Positions 1 to 9,889 of a stretch of 64,000 nt of DNA are shown here, piece by piece. Numbering within the stretch: the stretch's first letter is position 1; the number at the start of each line of letters is the position of its first letter. This DNA comes from Rhynchopus sp. YZ270_cl-10 (lineage: Eukaryota > Euglenozoa > Diplonemea > Diplonemida > Diplonemidae), in assembly GCA_964035575.1 (NCBI GenBank), contig OZ037887.1, positions 186,001 through 250,000 of the forward strand, given 5' to 3'. Below the pieces are notes generated by a model that saw nothing but the letters and a program-made list of their open reading frames with translations, had not been told where the DNA came from and did not search any database. A program made the translations under genes and the position numbers.

Positions 1-427
1 GAAAAATACGTTGCGTTAGCTACAGCAAATACGTTATCCGTTTGCCTTGTCGTGACGGGATTTTTTTTGCCAGGTTGGTTATTTTATCACATCAAGCAGG
101 CTCATGGGACGCAAGAGGTAGCGTACAAAAAAAAAGAGGGGGGTAACTTCGAAGTATCAGTGTAGGCATCATGATGGGGTGATCAGGGGTTCTTTTCTGC
201 CATTCACAGACATCACAAAAAAACAACATTTTGGGTTTTCCGCTTTTCCCGGCAATTTCCTCCTTCTGCTTCTTTGTGATGTTTCTGTGATTAGAGTGGC
301 AGAAAAGTACCCCTGATCCCACAGTGAAGTACATTTTTTTTTGCTTTTTTTTGACTTGAAGGGCTTTTTTTATTCAAGAATCACCTTTCTTGAAATGTCA
401 CCTCAAGAATTCTTCTCTGTCTTCTCC
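1..427. other. Intergenic, downstream of the ceramidase gene
   Basis: No coding sequence is supported here. The stretch holds A/T runs and one inverted-repeat element, listed separately. It is the 3' flank of the minus-strand ceramidase gene. Confidence 0.6.
181..322. mobile_element. MITE-like inverted repeat, about 142 bp
   Basis: Left arm 181-222 and right arm 274-318 are near-complementary. Both contain GATCAGGGGT, then CTTTTCTGCCA, then a TGTGATG-type inner part. The spacer is about 50 bp. No convincing target duplication was seen, so the family is unknown. Confidence 0.55.
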
Positions 428-1621
428 TTAATCCCATTTCTGCGAGAGAAACCATTTCTTGAGGGACTTCATCTTCTTGGTCACCTGCACCCGCATTTCC
501 TCTGTACGACGTGCGTTGACTTCATCCGAGTGGTCTCTTACGAGAGTCCAGTAGTAGTCCGCTTCGTTCAGCATGAGCGAGGTGTAGGTCGTTTCGTCGT
601 TCAGCAGGTTCGGTGTGCTGAGGACGTTGAAGAACCCTGTGAGGTTCGCGCCGGTCGCGCCGATGCTGTTCATCCCTTCGTGCGCAGTCTTACGACGTCC
701 GTCTGTGAGGGGCTCCCAGTTGTCAAAGTTCGTCTCAAGACGGTACCAATCACCAACGGAGGCGTCAATGTGGAAGTAGCCACGCCCCGTACCCATGGCG
801 TGCGAGGTTCCGTTTCTGTCACGGGTGATGACAACACCTTCACCAGCAGCGAGACCGGATACGGTGAGGTACGAAGGCGCGGCCATGGGCTCGGTACGCA
901 GGTAGTTCGTTGCCTCTGTGTACGAGGGTTTGTCCATGAGTGCGTCACGCAGGCAGAACCCTGCGTTCTGCACACCTGCAAGGATGGCCTCGATGGTGCC
1001 CTCATAGGGGATGTACTGCTTCCCGTAGAAGCGTTCGTTGAGGGAGAGCGACCAGGTCGCGCCGGTAGGCTCAACATGCTGTCCGGTCAGAAGTCCGCAG
1101 TATCCTGCATAGACGGTACCGCGGGCAATGGTTTTGTTGTTGCGGGTGAACTCAGCAACGATCGTCATGTTAGAAAGGCCGGGCAGACCGTAGTCCAGGT
1201 TGCGGCCATGGAAAATGGTGCCGTTTGCGTTCTGCGCAACAATCGAGGTGCAGGCGTCCTCAACCTCATAAAAGAGCTGGCTCATGACAATCTGCCCAAG
1301 GGTCCACTCAGTGTGGTTCAGCGTCTGAGTCACGAATTTGTGGTACGCACTCACCTCCTCCTGATAGAACTTTGGGTACGACATGTACATCTTGTCCCAC
1401 AGAGGGGTCATAAGGATCCAATCCTCATGCGGCAGCGCGCTCTCCAAGAACGCATGCAGCGGCGCCCACGTGTTCTCGTAGCCGTGCTTCGCGATGATGG
1501 CCTCTGCAATGGGGATCCATCTATCCCAGGCAGATTTGTCCAAGTCCACTGTGTACTTATCAGCAGGGAAGTCCGCACACACACACACCACCCCCAGGAG
1601 CAAGGTGCTTAGGACACGCAT
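428..1621 (-). CDS. Acid ceramidase / N-acylethanolamine acid amidase family hydrolase
   Basis: A single-exon gene for 397 residues. Residues 1-16 look like a signal peptide (MRVLSTLLLGVVCVCA), so the product should enter the secretory or lysosomal route. The hallmark is EDACTSIVAQ with Cys124, matching the nucleophile motif of acid ceramidase and NAAA, followed by HGRNLDYG, the conserved Arg/Asp segment of this N-terminal-nucleophile family. Family members precede the Cys with a propeptide removed by autocleavage, and 123 residues before the Cys fits that. Several N-x-S/T sites (for example NHT, NGT, NMT) fit a lumenal glycoprotein. By family it would hydrolyse the amide bond of ceramides or N-acylethanolamines; which one cannot be told from sequence. 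The start is the first Met after a pyrimidine-rich/AG signal. Part of its 5' end is duplicated near position 2600. Confidence 0.9.
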   Translation of the reverse strand: MRVLSTLLLGVVCVCADFPADKYTVDLDKSAWDRWIPIAEAIIAKHGYENTWAPLHAFLESALPHEDWILMTPLWDKMYMSYPKFYQEEVSAYHKFVTQTLNHTEWTLGQIVMSQLFYEVEDACTSIVAQNANGTIFHGRNLDYGLPGLSNMTIVAEFTRNNKTIARGTVYAGYCGLLTGQHVEPTGATWSLSLNERFYGKQYIPYEGTIEAILAGVQNAGFCLRDALMDKPSYTEATNYLRTEPMAAPSYLTVSGLAAGEGVVITRDRNGTSHAMGTGRGYFHIDASVGDWYRLETNFDNWEPLTDGRRKTAHEGMNSIGATGANLTGFFNVLSTPNLLNDETTYTSLMLNEADYYWTLVRDHSDEVNARRTEEMRVQVTKKMKSLKKWFLSQKWD

Positions 1622-1637
1622 CGTTTTATGTTATTTC

Positions 1638-1676
1638 CTGTTGGGGAGAGGGGGAGGGTGTGGAGGGGAGGGAGGC
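1638..1676 (-). promoter_or_regulatory. Pyrimidine tract plus AG: splice-acceptor-like leader signal
   Basis: On the gene strand a run of about 35 mostly C/T bases ends in CAG only 16 nt before the ceramidase ATG. It resembles a 3' splice site and could be a trans-splice acceptor or the end of a 5'-UTR intron. No matching donor was identified. Confidence 0.5.
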
Positions 1677-1800
1677 TGGTAAAAAAAGAAAGGTGCCATC
1701 TTCAGGGCCACTGTGGCGAATGGAAAGCTTCAGGTGGAGTGATCTCTTCGGGGTGGGGGTGGGAAATGTGCGGTCATCAAAACGACGTTCTTTTTTTTTT

Positions 1801-1850
1801 GAAAACTTGGTTGTATTAGTGTAGACACCCGAGGATGAACTCCACTATAT
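1801..1850 (+). repeat. Cassette family H5, copy 1
   Basis: Family H5 begins GAAAACTTGGTTGTATTAG and ends CTCCACTATA, with TAGTG and CACTA able to pair. It is flanked by T-runs on both sides. Other copies: 3001, 28266, 29141, 35639 (diverged), 37994 (diverged), 55471 and 60135, all plus strand. Confidence 0.85.
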
Positions 1851-2151
1851 ATTTTTTTTTGTTTTGCTTTTCACTCATCGAGAACATCACTTACCACAAA
1901 GGAACCCCCACTACACCTCTTTGCAGCATCCAAAAAAAATCTCTCTTGCCCATAAGAGACCACGCCTGTGGTCACTTACGGTCCCATCCACATCACCTGA
2001 TCCGTACGACAGTCTGATGGCTGATACTGTCCATCCTTCCGAGGTGATTAACTTCCCTACGTAATGCTGATGTGTGCAGCGAATCTAATGCCCCAGGCCT
2101 GAAGCCTTCCCACTGCGCAGTGAAGACTGTCTATAATGTTATGGCAGCTAC

Positions 2152-2248
2152 AGGCGCCTCGATCTTCTCGCTTGCAGTGTTCCACACATCGTTCACCCAA
2201 CGCATGACTGCCACACCGTCACCCCAAGAATGCTCAAAGTTGCAGCTC
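2152..2248 (-). pseudogene. Duplicated fragment of CPT2 exon 2
   Basis: These 97 bases are identical by eye to 6768-6864 inside CPT2 exon 2, and the match stops abruptly at both ends. It cannot encode a working enzyme. Perfect identity points to recent copying or gene conversion. Confidence 0.9.
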
Positions 2249-2598
2249 GGTAGCTCCTCCACAGAGCACCACACTGATGCCGTCTCCTGCTTCAACATCC
2301 TGGGCCTTCGGGGGGTGGTGCGCCTCCAGCTTCGACAGAATCGTTGCCCCCTTGGCGATGATGCTCATGCACCACCATTGCGTCCATCCTACGTGCCGGA
2401 TCCTCCCTCGCGGCGAATAACTTAGCAGCACGCATGCACTCCCTACGCACAGCGCTCAGCTGCTCTACCTCTGCCGTCCATCTCTGTCCTGCCGTCCGCC
2501 CTCCCTCCTGCACAGGGATGGGCATAGTGTTATGGGGGTAGTGTTATGGGGGTAGTGTGTGCCTATAGTTTGAGGGGTTCAGGAATCGACAAAAGAAC
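2249..2598. other. GC-rich stretch of unknown origin, coding-like remnant
   Basis: 2249-2530 is richer in G+C than its surroundings and has an open minus-strand frame (2292-2525) rich in Arg, Glu and Ala (for example VEQLSAVRRECMRAAKLFAA). It sits between copied pieces of CPT2 and the ceramidase gene and may be a fragment of a third gene lying outside the window. I do not recognise it. Confidence 0.35.
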
Positions 2599-3050
2599 GT
2601 TGTTCTCGCAGCCGTGCTTCGCGATGATGCTCTCTGTAAGGGGATCCTATCTCTCCCAGGCAGATTTACCCATCGAAAGAAAAGAGTGGTTGAAACGTAC
2701 TAAACGCAGCTCAGTCGTACTCATGCAATGGGAAAGAAACAGTCATCCTTCAGGGCCACTGTGGCGAATGAAAAATCCCCAGGTGGTGTGATCTCTGCGG
2801 GGGTAGAAGGTGGGGCCATCTGCTAAAAAGGCGTTTTTTTTTCTTTTCTTTTGTTTTGTTTTTCGCATTGCGAACGTGGTCGTAAGAATGTATGGGACGG
2901 GGTCACAGAGAAGGAAGCAGACAGCAATGACATAAACAGCGTCCATGACACACTACATCATGATGTCCATTTGTGTTTTTAATTTTTGTTTTGTTTTTGT
3001 GAAAACTTGGTTGTATTAGTGTAGACACCCGAGGATGAACTCCACTATAT
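2599..3050 (-). pseudogene. Diverged duplicate of the ceramidase 5' end and upstream flank
   Basis: 2599-2671 matches 1470-1542 (early coding part) and 2749-2815 matches 1699-1765 (5' flank), with substitutions and small indels. The H5 cassette at 3001-3050 occupies the same relative place as that at 1801-1850. About 190 bp of extra sequence lies before the cassette. The copy has no intact reading frame. Confidence 0.75.
3001..3050 (+). repeat. Cassette family H5, copy 2
   Basis: Identical to 1801-1850 across the core. It probably travelled with the duplicated ceramidase flank. Confidence 0.85.
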
Positions 3051-3198
3051 GTTTCTTGTTTTTTGTTTTCCACACAATACGCGCAAAATGCGATGGTCAA
3101 AGCGACACCCCCCCACAAACCGATCGCGGTGAAGTTTTGTCAAATTTTGTCAAAAGGAAAAAGGAAAAAGGAAAAAGGAAAAAAAAGAGGAAAACCTT

Positions 3199-3226
3199 AA
3201 GAATGAACATGCCTCTCATGCACACA
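3199..3226 (+). repeat. H1-like hairpin cassette (variant)
   Basis: Reads GAATGAACATG-CCTCT-CATGCAC. The CATG/CATG stem and CCTCT loop resemble family H1 (see 3418-3456 and 10306-10341). A second such variant is at 38578. Confidence 0.5.
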
Positions 3227-3417
3227 CATCTAAAGAAAGACCCAGACACACCCAGGAGCAAAATGCAGTCGCGTCGAAGAATGCTGACAAATCTCTGCCA
3301 AAAAAGAAAGAAAGAAAAAAGTTAAAAAAGATAAACCCACGCCTCTCTGCGTTTAGCCACCTTAATAACAATCAAAAAAAAAGAAGAGATCGATTTTGTG
3401 CGCTCAAAGTACCTTAT

Positions 3418-3456
3418 AAGATGATCCGAAGCTCTGCAGAACTTCGACATCTTACC
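3418..3456 (+). repeat. Cassette family H1 hairpin (compensated variant)
   Basis: AAGATG pairs with CATCTT and CGAAG pairs with CTTCG around a CTCTGCAGAA loop. The bases differ from the usual H1 (stem CTAAGC/GCTTAG) but the stem is kept, which suggests that the structure matters. Confidence 0.6.
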
Positions 3457-4251
3457 CCATGAGAAAGTCATCTTGAACAATTTTGGCAGGAGTTTTTTGT
3501 CAACACACACTACGACATGAAAAATAACCCCCCCTCTCCAGAACCTAGGCAATGAAGCTTTGGAGTGAGGACTGCAATACAAAAAAAAACAAAAATAACA
3601 AACCCAATGATGTGGTAATTTGTCCCGGACAAAACCACATCATCACTCTCCTCTACAGGTATTTTAAAAAAAAAGATGAAGTTGATAGTGCAAACACCTC
3701 TAGGGGGGCTGGGCACCTGGCACTCCAAAGAGAGAAAAAAAATTCTTGGGTAATTCGAGCCTTAACCCTGACCCATACCATAGCCTCCCCCTTTGCCATC
3801 CCTTTTGCAAAAAAGGAAAAAAGAAAAAACCAAAATAAATAGGCTCGGAAACGACAAAAAAATCACTTAATGTTTTTTACACTTGAGATAAAAAATAAAT
3901 CAAAATTGCTTCCTGCCGACCTAAAATCAACAGAAGCAGGAGAAAAAAAAAGGGGGGGAGAGAGAAAAAAAAAAAGTAGAAGGACACAGTCCTTGTATAT
4001 TGTACAGTAGGCTGGAAAAAAAGCTACACTACCCATATAGCTGGACCTAAGGATCCCTTAGGAAAATGTTCGTTCGGTTATTTGGGGTTTTTTTTGGAGG
4101 TGTTTGAGAGAGGTGATGATGGCCACGACCGCCACCCTCCTGTACCATTGTAGGTAAGTAGCTCCTGTGCAAAGTGCAATGGGGGGGTAACGCAGCAGGT
4201 GAGGGTCTGTCCTCTATGATAGGGGTGGTGTGTGTGTATGCGAGGATTGAT

Positions 4252-7200
4252 CTACTTCTTGTGGGTCTCGATGAGCCACTTCATCTCATCGACGCTCTCC
4301 CATACAGCTTCGGAGAATTGTCTGTTGTGTGTTGTGTTGTTGTGTTGTGTGTTCCCCCACGAAGATGTGTGTATTGTATGTATGAGTGTTTTGATAACAG
4401 ATTTAGAGTGGGTAATGCCTGAATGTCGTGTGTGGGGGAGCTAGGGACAAAACAAATCTCATTGGTCCATTCATGCGCGTCTTTAATTAGAAGACGAGGC
4501 ATTTGGCTACCGTAAGAGAGTCATAGTAGTTACTCTTGACCTGATCTCTCAGCGTTGACATTCAAAGCACTACTTGGGTAATATTGTGTATAAAGCACGG
4601 TAATTGAAAATGTGGAAGACATTTCTGAACTACATAACAGCACAAAAACCTGCGCCTGGTTTGAGGGGAAGGGAAAAGGGGTTGGTAGACTTAAACCCCG
4701 CGGCTTGCTTTGGCCACCCTTGACACTATCACTTGATAGCAGCCACGATTTTTCTTCACAGAATACTGGGGGCAAAAACAATCTTTTAAACAAGATGCGT
4801 CCTTCAGTGGCATACCTGCAGTCTCTTTCGTAGCTGGTTGCGCCAAGGAAGAGCAGCCCCGGTGCAGGGGAGTAGCCGACACCGAACCCATCAGAGTGGA
4901 CTGGGCCAAACCCGCCAAGGCAGAGGCAGTCGTTGTAGAGCGTGGAGGTGGAGATGACGTTCTCGTTCAGTGCGGCGTAGCTGTGATGTGGGATGTGGGA
5001 TGAGGGATGTGGGGTATGGGGGTATGGGCAAGCTCAGTGAGAACAGGATTCTTGAGAAGATGGAGTTTTCCACACACAAAGAGATAATATCATCCGCCAA
5101 CAGATCTTGATAACAAAAATATAACAGTGGTTTGCGTTTTGAACGCAGCAAAAAAGGTGCGACTCAAATCACAAAAAAAAACAGCAAAAAAAATGAAGGC
5201 AGAAAAAAAATGCTACTATGACCACAAAATGGGGTTCGTTGCGGGACATATTGAAGGGGTTTTGGGGGTGTTTTGAATACGAAAAATGATGTAAAATATG
5301 AAGTACGACACAAAAAAAACGGGCCCTAAAGGGGGGACGACATACCCACTGTCGTTGAAGATGTCAGGCAGCCCTGATCCACCTCTCTCTGCAATCTTCC
5401 TAAGCGCGAAGAGGTGTCTGTCAATGCCCTTGCCCATGAGTGCTGCCTTCGAGATGTCACCGTGCTTCTTCATCGCCTTGTCCAGGAGGCCATACAGCTT
5501 TGCGGACTCAACCTTGTCCATTGATGCCTGGCAGAACTCAGCCGACTCAATAGTGGCAGCACGGATCGCCTCGGTACGACCACCTCTGTGGAAAGAAAGG
5601 AGGGGGGTGGAGGGGTGGAGGTGGGGTGGGATGGGATGGGGAGGTGACTAATAAATAGGGTAAGTGAGGATCTGGTTTCGTCGTTTTGAAAACCCAGGGC
5701 CTTCGCGGTTTCTGGTTTGGAATATTAATTAATATCTGAGATTTGGTTTGGGGGAAAACCCGGGAAAATATGGTTTGCTTGTGCATTCTGCACTTTTTCT
5801 GTACAACCCCCACATTGCCCCCTTCGCTACACAGAAAGGCACAACGACCTGAGTTGCTGCGTGCTGAGCCTGAGCCTGACCCTGTAAACCCCGTCTGTGG
5901 TGCCCATTGCCACGAAGCAGGCATCGGCACTCGTTGCCCATCTCGCGATCGCCCGCTTTGTGGATGAAGAGACCCCCCCTCCTGCTCTAGTCGAGACTCC
6001 GACAGTGTCAACCGTCCCAACGCTGAACCAGGCACTCAGTGCATCTGGAACTGCCCCTGAACCCTAGTTCCAGGCACCTCGTAAGGAGCCAGCGGAAGCG
6101 CACGCCCAAGGAACCTGAAGTCGATGTGCTGGGAATAGCACAGAGTCCAGAGGCATCACAGGATGATGAAGATCAGGAAGCGTACCGAGTCATGGAAAAA
6201 GAAGGTGAATCGGGGGTTAATGCAAAATGATACTGAGTCATCGTTATTTGGTGGCTCGGAATTCAAAACGGCACAAAGTCGGTTCACCTGGATCCGCGTG
6301 GGGGAGGATGGGCTTTATTGCGCTGGAGATGTCTCCCGAAGTGCTTGCAGCAGCACTGAAGGAGCGGGGCATGCCAAGTGGATACCAGTGTCCAAAAAAT
6401 ATATATTGGGAGAAAATATCACACCCTCGCCAACGATTTCACTATAAATGAATTCGAAAAAGTTTGAAAAAAAAAAGTCATTTTAAACACACCTGAATGC
6501 GGATGTGGACGCTGATTCGTAGGTGCACCTGGTCTCCCCGTAGAGACGCTTGAAGGCAAGCTGGAAGGCCTGCTGCATGAAGGCGTCGGGTGAGACACGC
6601 ATCTTCTTCAGGCCCTTCTTGCCAAGGTCGGGGTACACCGAGACATCGTACTTGAGTGCGTCGACCTGCGTTTGGAAGCGCGACACCGATGCCTTCACTG
6701 CGTCCTTCACTGTGTCCGAGAGCACAAACTCAATCTCCTGCGGGGCCTCTGTCGCACGCTCTGCAAGAGGCGCCTCGATCTTCTCGCTTGCAGTGTTCCA
6801 CACATCGTTCACCCAACGCATGACTGCCACACCGTCACCCCAAGAATGCTCAAAGTTGCAGCTCAGGTAGCCGTTCTTGGACACCAGAAGACTGAAGCTC
6901 TTATCCCACCAACGGTTCGACTTCTTTGGGTCTCCGTGGAGGAACTGCCTGCCCATGGCGGTCACAGCCTCTTGGGAGGTGAAGTCCGCTGTTTCGTCGT
7001 CAAGACAGACCACAAAAATGGCAGAGTCAATGACATTAAGGGAGGCACGGTTTTTGGGATCGAGCTCAAGCTCTTCACGGACGTGGGCCCATTTGTTACG
7101 GTCGTCTGAAGTCAAGGCACCGATAGGGTACTCCGCATTCTCTTTCACGCTGTCGAGCACCGCCGACATGCGCGCCGCGATCTGATGCTCCGAAAGCGGA

Positions 7201-8363
7201 GCTCTCTCCCTCTTCCCCTCAACCAAAGGTGCGTAAGTGTCAATCTTGTAAGGTCTCCCCTTGTAGAACACAACAATGTGGTGCGACTCTTCCGACCGCA
7301 GCTCATCCTTCATGTGCTTAGGGATACGTGTAGAGTTGAACAACCGCGGGAACTGCGACATGTCCAGTGGGTAGCCCTGAAGAGAGAAGAGAAGAGTAAT
7401 GAATACCAGAGAGGGTTGGTATGGAATTAAGGTGGGTTATTGTAGGAAAAATTGGTTTCCTGGATAAGGAAGCGTTCTATGTTCCATCCGAACACGAGAT
7501 GTTTTAAATATGAAATTCATGACATTAGACTTTCAAAAGAAAGCAGACACCAAAGCTGTCAACTTACTCCTCAGGTCACAATAAAAGACAATCATACACT
7601 TTTTGTCTGTCATTCGACACAGCGAAAAAAAAAAATACAAAAAGTGGGCTGAAGGGGGGGTGATTCGCGCGTGCGCCCTATTCAACTACACCAAAAAGAG
7701 AAAAAATCCACACACCTGCTGTGCCATCATAACATAGCTCGACATGAAGGTAGGTGTCATTGCGGCCATCCTCTGATACCACGGCGCCTTTGTGACCTTG
7801 GGCTTGAGGTGGAAGACCTCTGGTGCGAGCAGGTTGCTTTGGTACATCTTCTTGAACTTCATCGACGCTGCCACGAAGGAGGCTGCACGGAAGACCTGCG
7901 TATTACGCGAAGGTGTGGGGTCCTGCCTGAACACGAGGAAGGGCGACCAGTTGAGTGGGAGCGGTGTTCTGGCACTCAGGTACATATCAAACCAGTCCTC
8001 CGTGATGTAGGAGGTGTGTTTGTTCATCTTATCCTTTGCGACGAGCTGTGCGTGCAGCCCGGGCCCCTCCTGGGTGCGGAACTGCTCGACAATCTTTTTG
8101 GTCGCCTCCAGCTGGTCCGGCTGCAGCAGCGGGGTCACGGTCTCAATGTAGTTCTTACAGGTGTCGTCCAGCTTTGGGATGGGCAGTCTCAGGAGCGACT
8201 TTTGGAAGTGGTTTGTAGGGATCACGCTTGCATCAAGCGACCCCATCTGGACCTGCGGGGGCACTGTCTCGAGACGAAGGCGCTCTGCAAGCTCATCCGA
8301 GGACAGCGAGGACACACCACGCGACAACAACGGGCGCAGCGTGGAGGTTGCGCATCTCTGCAT
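4252..8363 (-). CDS. CPT2: Carnitine O-palmitoyltransferase 2, mitochondrial (5 exons)
   Basis: Exons on the minus strand: 8363-7716, 7376-6493, 5585-5346, 4980-4816 and 4321-4252, giving 668 residues against about 658 in animals. All four joins keep the frame; donors are GTGTGT, GTGTGT, GTATGT and GTATGC. The product resembles CPT II throughout: LRLPIPKLDDT near the N terminus, NKHTSYITEDWFDMYLSAR, GYPLDMSQFPRLFNSTRIP across the first join, EHSWGDG with catalytic His393, YESASTSAFRRGGRTEAIR across the second join, IDRHLFALR, and FGPVHSDGFGVGY. The Arg- and Ser-rich N terminus (MQRCATSTLRPLLSRG) suits a mitochondrial presequence. By family it transfers the acyl group from acylcarnitine to CoA at the inner membrane for beta-oxidation. 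A 97-bp piece of exon 2 is copied at 2152-2248. Intron 2 (907 bp) holds an antisense ORF remnant. Confidence 0.95.
5860..6450 (+). pseudogene. Decayed plus-strand ORF inside CPT2 intron 2
   Basis: A GC-rich island with coding-like plus-strand frames broken several times: ALVAHLAIARFVDEETPPPA, then an acidic stretch PEASQDDEDQEAY, then WGRMGFIALEMSPEVLAAAL. It probably represents one old gene or transposon ORF inserted antisense into the intron. I do not recognise the family. Confidence 0.35.
7377..7715 (-). other. CPT2 intron 1
   Basis: 339 bp with donor GTGTGT and acceptor TTCAG. It is A/T-rich and nothing else is seen in it. Confidence 0.85.
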
Positions 8364-9889
8364 CGTGGCTTTTTTGTGTTGCTTTCCTTTGAGGGGGTGG
8401 TTGCTTTGAAGGGTAAGGGAAGATGCACGCCAATCATGCAGTACAAAGGAGCAGGGGGAGTAATGTATGGGCACGAAAGCCAGTGGGTGGGTGAGAGTAC
8501 CAGAAGATGCAGTACGATGACTGTTTGTTTGTCGCAAAAATGGTGTAGAAGGTGAAGTGGTTTCATAAAAAATGTGGAGTGATTACCGGGAGTGCCAACT
8601 GAAAAACAAAAATTAAATATTGAGGAGACAGGAAAAAAAGAGGACAGCAGCGAGGAGGAGGAGGAGGAGGACACAGAAGAAAGGATGGGTGTTGGTGAAA
8701 CATTGTGAGAAAGACTCATTCGATAGTGACTGCAGTAGCGCTGATGAGTAAGAAGAAGGGGTGTGTGCGCCCGCGTTTCCGAGTGTGTGCTTCGGAAATG
8801 GTTAAGTACAGAGCACTCCAGCGGGTGGCAATCAAGGGGTCAGAGAACATACAACTGCAAGAGATTGAGCTTGTATGTCCCGCTTGAGACTGTGATCAGC
8901 ACGTTAAGGGTAACCAATAAAGAATACATTAAACATCACGAAATAGCAAGCACATCAGGCAAATGCCAGCAAGGAGTTGGTGGAATCATCACCCTGATGT
9001 GGTTGTGTACATGGATTTCTCAGCGAAATTCATCAATAGCTCCTTTTGAAGCATTCAAAGATGCAATGTTTGGACAAAGTAAAAAACAAGCATAGTGGTA
9101 CTTGCTGTGGGAATAAAACCTGAGCTGGATAATTCGATGAAGATGAAACGACATCCGACGACCCGAACGCTTCTGGGAGCAACAGCAGCGATGCATCCAG
9201 CATAACGTCTGCTGACTTCTCCGAGAGTGAGGGTGAAGAGTGAACAGTCTGCCACCATGACTCAGCACACCTCTGATCCAATCTGCGAACCAATCACAAC
9301 AACGTCCTCTTCTTCATGATCTTCATCATACTGGCTAAACCCCACCCCAAAAAACCCATCCCAACGGGAATACGCCCACACCCAAGAAGGGCAACCAACT
9401 ACACGTGGACATCCACCACAAAGAGAAAGGGAGCATCGAAGGGACCCGCGCTTCAGATCTGCATACAGGAAAACTCACGTCTGGACTTATTTGGAATAGA
9501 AAGAAAAAAAAGAATTAGATTCATAAAAAGAAGAAGAAAAAACGAAAGAGGGGGTTTGGTCCTATTACGTCCCTCGCGTAGAGGCAGTACTGCGTCACCC
9601 AACCCCACCCCATCCCACCCTCGCCCAATGCCCTGGGAGTTAACGTTCAGTCGTGTTATTTCTGTTTTGTTTTTGTTTTTTTAAAAGGTGTCTCGATGTG
9701 TCCTGGAACACTCATAGGGGAAAGTGGGTGGGGCTGTGAGAAGGGAGGCAGGGGGGTGGCAGCGAACGAGAGAGCGGAGGGAGGGCTAAGAACTGCGTTC
9801 TGCCTTGCACACAACAACAACGCGCAGCAGACATAGATCCTCCTAAGTTTTCTTCTTGCTTTGGTTGCTTCTGCAGGACTATCTGTGCT
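8364..9889. other. Intergenic between CPT2 and COG3
   Basis: The first 350 bp is the CPT2 5' flank, with pyrimidine-rich runs ending in AAG near 8389 and 8407 on the gene strand. The middle holds decayed plus-strand ORFs (next entry). The last part is the COG3 3' flank. Confidence 0.5.
8750..9480 (+). pseudogene. Decayed plus-strand ORFs, possibly an old DNA transposon
   Basis: Coding-like pieces appear in shifting frames: VVVYMDFSAKF near 8996, then a strongly acidic segment FDEDETTSDDPNASGSNSSD followed by FSESEGEE and a stop near 9240, then KPHPKKPIPTGIRPHPRR near 9330. The acidic region followed by a KPxPTGI-like string recalls some DDE transposases, but the match is too weak to assign a family. 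The direction is opposite to the host genes. Confidence 0.3.

Larger units (their letters stand above)
3051..4251. other. Intergenic, downstream of CPT2
   Basis: Mostly A/T runs with the two H1-type hairpins. Short complementary pieces near 3555 (TTTGGAGTG) and 3721 (CACTCCAAA) may frame a small degraded element. I see no gene. Confidence 0.6.

Noticed and set aside
341-1612. 423-codon open frame on the plus strand
   Set aside because: It is antisense to the ceramidase gene, whose product has a clear signal peptide and catalytic motif. The plus frame has no recognisable protein.
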